Source: Pagrus major (lineage: Eukaryota > Chordata > Actinopteri > Spariformes > Sparidae). From it: a stretch of DNA of 64,000 nt. The position numbers were made by a program, and so were the translations under genes. The number at the start of each line of letters is the position of its first letter. Within the stretch, counting starts at the first letter, position 1. The notes beneath the pieces were generated by a model. That model did no database searches, was not told the DNA's origin, and was given only the letters and a program-made list of their open reading frames with translations. The stretch covers positions 11,410,150-11,474,149 of the forward strand of contig NC_133238.1 of NCBI RefSeq assembly GCF_040436345.1, in the 5' to 3' direction. Below, piece by piece: positions 39,801 through 48,893 of this stretch.

Positions 39801-42800
39801 CCTATGCACCTCAGTGCGATGCTAATGGACAGTACATACCTTTACAGGTTTGTCCCAAATAAGTGTTTTAAAGAGCGTTATTTCACCTCCAAATGAAGAG
39901 AGATTAACTTCAATTAATTACAATAAAAATAAATTGTTGTTATTGCTGATATCATGTACTTCAGTGTCATGGCTCCTCTGGACATTGTTGGTGTGTGGAC
40001 AGTAATGGACAGGAGAGAGCGGGAACAAGAACAGCACCTGGTACAACACCCACAGACTGTGACAAACCAGGTGAGGAAGGTGCACTCACAGATATTGTCT
40101 TGCCATATTAGGGTTTTAGGCAATAACCATAACCAATAAATTAACTCACTATATATAAATGGTGGAGTGCCCCTTTAAAAGTCAATGAAGCAAATAAGCA
40201 ATTATGGGCTTCCCCCACTTTCTATAAACCTTCACACAAGGATGTAACATTAGCTGCTGAAGAATGTCAGCTTGTTTTCATACATCTAACTTTTAATCCA
40301 GCATGCTACACGTGGCCATTTAGCCACCTGAAATGCTCATATATGCAGATGACACCATCCTGTTTTGCCTCAGTACTGTACATGCATCAAAAGGGACCTG
40401 CCTTCTAACCTTTATGTTAATCTTAGCTTATTCTTTTTCTTCATTTACAGATGAACCAGAGCGTGTTAAAACTCAGTGTGAGCACCACAGAGACAGTGTT
40501 CAGACTACCAGCCCAGAGGGATATCCTATAGTCGGAGCTTACGTACCTCAGTGTGATGATAATGGACAGTACAGATCACTACAAGTCAGTGCTTGTAATT
40601 TGTTTAATCCATGAAACATTTTCATATCAATCATTAAACTGTAACTTTGAAGCTTGATGAATTCATTATGGTTACTGTAATTGTTCTTTTAGTGTCACGG
40701 TTCCACTGGACATTGTTGGTGTGTGGACACTAGGGGGCAGGAGAGAGCAGGAACCAGGACTCCACCTGGTACAGCACCCAAAGACTGTGACAGACCAGGT
40801 GAGATCTTAACTGTTTTGACTGTCAAGCTAACAAAGTTTGATCAGATTTGGAGGAAACTCACAGCTCTGGAATGTGATCATTGTTTAAACAGACAACCTA
40901 ACTGGAGAGACCTTCAGGCACTAAAGGAATAGTTCAACATTTTGGTTTTAGATTAAAATACATTTAATGCGTTCCTCCCCAGATGAACCAGAGCGTCCTA
41001 AAACTCACTGTGAGCACCACAGAGACAGTGTTGAGACTACCGGTCCAGACGGATATCCTATAGTCGGAGCTTATGTACCTCAGTGTGATGCAAATGGACA
41101 GTACACACCGCTGCAGGTCAGCAGTAATGACTGATAATTGAGACAAATAAACTAATATTGTTTTTGAATTTAATATAACATAAGAATTTCTGACTGAAAA
41201 TGTGTATTTTTCAGTGTCATGGCTCATCTGGACATTGTTGGTGTGTGGACAGTAGGGGACAGGAAAGAGCAGGAACCAGGACATCACCGGGTGCACCGCC
41301 TACAGACTGTGACAAACCAGGTGAGAAATAGAAATATACATGAATAGACAGGCCTCTCCCTTTATTCAGTTTCACATGAGTGCTTGAAACGGTTTTGTTA
41401 TCAGCAGTAACAGCGTTAGCAGGTGTATTATGTCATGGCTCTTGAGGCTTTCTTGCTAAACATTGACCTGTGAACCCACTAATTCCTCAACTCAATGACA
41501 AGTCAAACAGACAGCACGTTTACGTGAGTGTGTGTCTAACCTTGTAAGTGGTGCACGATTGAGGTCATTGGGTCACAGCCTTGGAATGCCTGGAAAAACA
41601 GGTGATATCACTGCAAGACTGTGTGTGTGGTGGGAAGTGGAAAACGTTACTCTGACTCTGTTCTTTTTTTTTGTTGATACCAACCGACTGGATTTTATAA
41701 CCTTCTGCACTTTTTCAACTGACTTATAAAATTTAACAGTAAGCAAATTAACATCGCTCCAGTGTTCCCTTTAAAATGTGCCTTTTTAAAGGGCTCTTGT
41801 AGGTTTTTATACAGACACAGCCCAGTCCACACATCCAGCATTAACCTCAAGTACTAGCCTATGCAGTTTCAAACTTCAAACAAATAGTGGGCAGCATATT
41901 ACCAGAGTAACCGCTAACTGCTGATTGCTATACCTACTGTTAGCTAGATAACTCAGTAAAGTATGAGAGTACAGGGACTGAGGAAAATGTATACTCTTTT
42001 CGTCTCCAGATGAACCAGAGCGTCCTAAAACTCACTGTGAACACCACAGAGACAGTGTACAGACCACCGGTCCAGAGGGATATCCTATAGTTGGAGCCTA
42101 TGTACCTCAGTGTGATGCTAATGGACAGTACTCACCATTGCAGGTAAACATTTTTGTCTTCATCTGTGTTATGATTTTACTTGCATTACTTGAATAGAAT
42201 TGTAGACGTAATACGTAAATGATCTTTCATTATTGCTTCAGTGTCACGGCTCTTCTGGCCATTGTTGGTGCGTGGACAGTAGGGGGCAGGAGAGAGCAGG
42301 AACCAGGACTCCACCTGGTACAGCACCTAAAGACTGTGACAAACCAGGTGAGGAGAAAGATTCTGCTCATTGAACCTCACTGGTTCCATATGGCTTCTTT
42401 TAATGAAGAGAAGTTTACAAGCCAAACAATGTAGTGATGTTTCCATTACATTTCTAATTTTTGATAATATTCCTTAGATGAACCAGAGCGTCCTAAAACT
42501 CACTGTGAGCACCACAGAGACAGTGTACAGACTACTAGCCCAGAGGGATATCCCATACCAGGAGCGTTTGTGCCTCAGTGTGATGCTAATGGACAATACA
42601 CGTCTCAACAGGTATCATTCTGATTGTTTTGTAAATGAGATATCTATGCACCCTTATTGTTGTTGCAGCTACAATGATCTTTGTGTCTATTACAGTGCCA
42701 CGGCTCCACTGGGCATTGTTGGTGTGTGGACAGGACAGGGCAGGAGAGAGCAGGAACCAGGACTCCACCTGGTACAGCACCTAAAGACTGTGACAAACCA

Positions 42801-45800
42801 GGTGAGACTGCTAATTCAAGCTGCTCGTTGGTCCCACAGTTGGTTAACTCAGTAAAATAACTCGCCAGGGCTGATGTGGAATTGAGTTAATATCACCCAG
42901 ACCTGCAATTTTAGAATTCCTAGAAACAATTTGTGTTCCTTAATAACTTGCGTAAACTTGTAAATGTTTTCCAGATGAACCAGAGCGTCCTAAAACTCAC
43001 TGTGAACACCACAGAGAAAGAGTGCAGGCTACTACTTCAGATGGATATCCTATAGTTGGAGCTTATGTACCCCAATGTGATGCTAATGGACAGTACCTAC
43101 CACTGCAGGTTAGCCTGACTGACACACCTATATAACTTTACCATTGAGTGATCATACTTTGACTAACTTGAATTTATCTTTCTTTGTTGTGTTAGTGCCA
43201 CGGCTCTAGTGGACATTGTTGGTGCGTGGACAGAACGGGGCAGGAGAGGGCAGGAACCAGGACTCCACCTGGTACAGCACCTAAAGACTGTGACAAACCA
43301 GGTGAGACTGCTAATTCTAGTTTTTAACCTGCCAAAGACCCCTAGACTATGTTTACAGTGGATATAACAAGGTAGTTTTAACATCTCAGCTAAGAAGCAG
43401 GAGGCCAGAGTGAAGGATGATAAAGTTTTGGAGTTAGATACAAACATTCTGCAGCATTCTGGGTGAGATGTACAAGCTGACAAACATTCTTTATGAGGCC
43501 AGCCAGAAATATTTATAGTATAGAGTTTATACAATATGAGAAGAGCTTGAAACGAGCCAACTGTTGTAGATTGCAGGACCCACAGAATGAGAAATGAGCA
43601 TGATGCACGCCAGATGGTTGTATGGATTGTGCCAAAATAACTCACAGTAAGTCTGTGAAGGAGACACTATTAATCTAACAATAGAGAGGTGTCGCAGAAG
43701 TCAGAATTAATTGCTAGAAAGTTCTTGCACACAAGAAAATCTTAGCGACAGATGAATCTGATCAGAACCCAAAACATTGTAAATAATGTGAATACAAGTG
43801 ATTGACTGAATGCAGTTATGAGGAGACACCTTGGGATGCACAGCCTCCATCTTTGTGTCTGAAGAGAGACAACAAAATGCATATCATCTGCATAGAGTTG
43901 GTAGGACGGGACATTCTGCTGCAAATGTTTTGAACCAAAATTCATACATGTGGCACCTTTAAAGAAATGTACGTAAAATAAAACATTACAGAATATTAGC
44001 AAAAAATTTAGATAAATTACATAGACAACATTTTAAACACAATATTTACAAGGTGATGTAAAATACAACAATATTAAATATGCACATAAAACAATGAAAC
44101 CTAATATGAGCTGGATCTCTTTAGTTCAACACTTAAGGGCAGTCTAAATGTGGTTGTAGGCTGATGTGAATAAATGTGTTTTGAGTTTACTTTTGAATGA
44201 GTCAGCTGAGTTAGCTTCTCAAATTTGGAAAGGAAAACAATTACAGTTTCCCAAGAACCCATTGTGTGTTTCCAAATAACTAAATAACTTTCCAAATTTG
44301 GTCCTTCTCTCCAGATGAACCGGAGCGTCCTAAAACTCAGTGTGAGCAGCACAGAGACAGTGTGCAGACAACCAGCCCAGAGGGATATCCTCTGTTTGGA
44401 GCCTTTGTACCTCAGTGTGACGCTCATGGACAGTACTCACCTCAACAGGTAAAACTTGAGACGGATTCTTCTTTCTCCTTTGTTTTGTTTTTATGTTTCT
44501 CTTGTTTTTGTTCTAATTATTATTTTGATCATTGAAATCATTCTGTCACAGTGTCACAGCTCCACTGGACATTGTTGGTGTGTGGACAGTAGGGGAGAGG
44601 AGAGAGCAGGAACCAGGACAACAGCTGGTATACCACCTGTAAACTGTGACAGATCAGGTGAGACACTTTGAATTTTCTAGATACTTGAGCAGCCAATGAT
44701 TTGTGGCTCTTGGTTATTTTAGCATAACAAGTGGGAATGGGGAAAACAATAGTCTGGCACACAGCCTCTCATAAACCCACAAATTAAGGTTTGTGTGTGT
44801 GATTAAAATATTAAAATGATATAGTGTGTTAATTAGTGAGCTTCTTAGTGAGCAATCTAAAAGAAATATCTAACAAGTAATGTCCTTGTGGCACACAGAA
44901 AACACATGACTTGATTCTTTGCCTCGCTCTCACTTAGACTCTGATGTTCACACAGAGGCTGTCCTATAAATTCAGCTCTAGCTATGAATTCCATTTACGA
45001 CCATCCGAACATCTGAAGCGGTCATTTGGTGGTAAGATGAGCTGCTCCCTGTTGCCAAGCGACCACCAAAACAAGACAGGTTAACATGAGCAGCTGAGTG
45101 ACAAAACAGTGTTGTACCCGCCCTACAGACGCAGACACACAGAAACACATGAGTTGTATGTATGCGCTGCTTTTTGAAAACTTATCTGAGCTCTTATCTT
45201 TGTGTCATTCACACCTGGAAGCTGCACAGTACAAACACAGATTTTCTTTTTTCTGTTTTTGGGTGGTTACTGCACCGGAGCCCTATTCCTTGTTGATGAA
45301 GGCGGGGCATTTCCTGCTCATTTTTGGTTTGGGAATCATTTTCATTAATCCAAATCAGGAGTTGAGACAAGAAACATTACTGAGTGGATGTAACCCCCAT
45401 AATTTAACAATATTAATATCTGTTAATTCATTTGATATAAAAAGTTTATTGGACTGCTATTGAGAGTTTTCAAGATAATAAAAACCTTAGTCAGTCCAAA
45501 CAAGAAAATATCAAAACAAGGAAGTAATTATTAAAAAAACTTAATTATGTACAATTACAATGAATGAATCAAATTTTTCTCAATACAGCTGGAAGAAAAA
45601 CTTGCATTCATGAATTAAATTTGCAGCAAATTTAGCAGTTTACGTGATGCAGCCATCAAACACCCACATTAAACTATTTGTGTGCTGGTTGAAGTTAGTA
45701 TTATTATGTGGGCAGGCATAAATACATAGTATATGTATTTATGCCTGCCCACATACAACTCACTGCCAACACAGTAAGTCAGCCTGAGGATTGAAATATC

Positions 45801-46590
45801 ATTGATATAGTGGACAGTCCATGTGCTGTCCATTTCTGGGAAGAGACACAGGAACCACTAATTCAGTTGGTCATGTGGTGAAACAGTAAATAGATGTAAA
45901 ACCAAGTGATTCATAACCGCCACTGAAATAAATCCTGCTGGAAAAACTTAGTGAGAGACATCAGTCTACTTGTTTTGTTAGTCTTTGTCTCTCTTCTCCT
46001 CTCTGATCTCTTCTCACCCGCCTTTCAAATATCATCCTAATCTCCGTCTTAGTTTAGAAACTGTGCAGTCTCACATTAGAAATTTACTGAGACTGAGAGA
46101 GAGGCCAGTATAAACATTAGTGGAAGCCTAAAGTGGTTTTGGGTTTAGTTCTTAAGCTCTCCTATAAAGTGAGTTATTAAAGGGATTTTACGAGGTAAAC
46201 AGTATTGACAAAAGCAAGATGTGTGTGTGAGTGTGCGCCTCTTTAAACACAGGGCCTTCCTGCACCATTAATCAAGCGCTCCACCTCTCGCTGGAATATA
46301 AACTACAGCAAGAAAACACACTAAGAATACACCTAAATAATGACAAATGACAGTAGGATAGGATCCAAATTGTAATTTTAGAGCTGTGGAGAGTTATATT
46401 TAACTTTAAAAAGAGTATCAACGTTGGGTGTGTTTGATTCGTGTCCCCCTCAGTCCCTGTGGTTCCGACCCAGCGCCCTGAGAGCGTGTGTGAGCGATGG
46501 AGGAGCAGTTTGATCGAGCACTATGGCGGGAAACCAGAGCCACAACAGTACCTGCCTCAGTGTGAGCCAGATGGGCAATTCAGGTACACA

Positions 46591-46623
<33 letters not shown>

Positions 46624-48165
46624 CAAAAAACAATAGTTTAAATCATTTTTTTAACGACAAATTACTTTTGAATTGTCTCTCAGTCCAGTCCAGTGTTATG
46701 GAGAGTCGACTTACTGCTGGTGTGTGGACCAGGACGGCCGGGAGGTTCCTGGCACTCGATCACATGATGTCGTCAAACCCGCATGTGAGTATCTGTACAC
46801 CTGTGCTACATGTTTGTTTACGTGCTGAACAGAATACAAACTTTTTTTTATCCATCCTGTCTTGTCCCAGGCCTTCCCTCAGCGGCCCCGCCCACCGTGC
46901 GCCCACTGCCCCGCCCAGATGTAACCCCGCCCACAAACACTGACATCACACTGCTGTACGCTCAAGGACAGAAAATAGGGGCGTTGCCTTTAAACGGTAC
47001 CAGACTGGATGCAAGTCGGGCCAAAACACTGCTGACTCTACATGTAAGAGATGAACGGATAAAAACACACATGCTGTACTAACAGTTTTTTCTTTGCTCT
47101 TATGTTCACAGGCAGTTCTTGTTGTTCTTTGAATATTTAACTGTCCCCAAACATTTTATCTAATTAAGTTTATCCATCTTTTAAGTGTCGGTGTTGTTTA
47201 CTATCGTGTGTGTGTGTGTCCAGGGTTCCATAGTTGTCGGAATAGCCTATGACTGCAAAGAGAACCGAGTCTATTGGACAGATTTGTCTGCGAGAACAAT
47301 CAACAGAGCTTCGATGTCTCCTGGAGCCGAGCCTGAGATCCTCATTAATACAGGTAAGAACACACACACACACACGCCCTCATATCTATAAGTTGTGTGA
47401 TGTTTAAATGATGTCAATACCTTCTGTATGGTCTGCTTGTAGATCTGGTCAGTCCAGAGGGTTTGGCGGTGGACGTCAATCGTAGGTTGATATTCTGGGT
47501 CGACTCAAACCCTGACATGATCGAAAGCGCCAACCTGGACGGCAGCGGGAGGCGGACGCTGTTCGACACGGACTTGGTCAACCCACGCGCCATCATAGTG
47601 GTCTCTTCCTCCGGGTAAAGCTCTCTTCTTGTCCTCATCCATCTCAAAAAACCTGCCACTTCTGAAGCTTTGGCAAGGTTTATTTGCAAACATGTACAAA
47701 TAAACAGGCGCCCACACACTCTCTCTGCGATCAAGTGTAACATCCTGAAGCAGAACGAGCTCTCACTGTATCCAGAGTGGTTTCATATCAGAGGAGCGCA
47801 CAGATGGTTTCCAGCCCATTACCGCGATCATGAAGTCCAACACAGTTAATCCTCAGACAGGCTATGAGTCAACACAGCCTGTGTCTAATTCATTAGTGCA
47901 GCGCAGTTTAAATATTTAAAGCCTTTAGCGGAGAGGATTCTTGTTGAGTCTGGTTTCTGGAGTCAGGAGACTGTGACACAAACATGACCTCATCAGTACG
48001 AGACGGGCGATAAGGAAATCGATGGGTGGTGGTTCTCAGGGTGGAGTGTGTTTGATAATAATGTCATTTAGGTGACATTTAAATGCTTTGTGCACCAAAC
48101 TGAGCCAAGAAAACTGCACTGGATTTACTGATGTTGTTAAACCTGGACACACACACACACACACG

Positions 48166-48209
<44 letters not shown>

Positions 48210-48507
48210 TACAGGGCTGTCATCGGTCAGCTCTCCAGGAATAACATCTGCTTTTCATCATTGGTACTAATCACATAATCAACAGGTATGCATGTACGTG
48301 TGTGTGTTCACAACAGAGCGTGTGTGTGTCACTGTGAGTCAGAGAGTGTCTGTGTGTGTGTGTGTGTGTGTTAATGTGTGTGATACAAATGATTAAACAT
48401 CGCAGCAATAACCCGACTCATAAAACCTTAAATGTGCGTTTCACGTTATTTGGATTGACGGTTTAAAGTAAACTATCTGACTGAAGGCCAAGTGTGTGCG
48501 TGTTTGT

Positions 48508-48569
<62 letters not shown>

Positions 48570-48673
48570 ATGTCTGACAAAAAGCCAAGTCCTAAAGGTA
48601 ATTACTGCCTCACACGGGTACACTTATGATTAAGCATGTGCTCTGTGATTTCTGAGCCAGCACATGTTGCCCT

Positions 48674-48726
<53 letters not shown>

Positions 48727-48858
48727 ATGCAGAAACATAATCACACACAGCGAGCACATGCACTATAAAATCATGCACACGTGTATGAATGTCTCACACC
48801 AACATCTGCTTGCCCATAGGTTCATCAAACTGAATAACGTACACACTCATAAACATAT

Positions 48859-48893
<35 letters not shown>

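Noticed and set aside
45705..45755. Annotated microRNA gene
   Set aside because: The stem is perfect with a 3-base loop and flanks that do not extend the pairing. This does not fit a typical pre-miRNA, so it is kept as an inverted repeat only.
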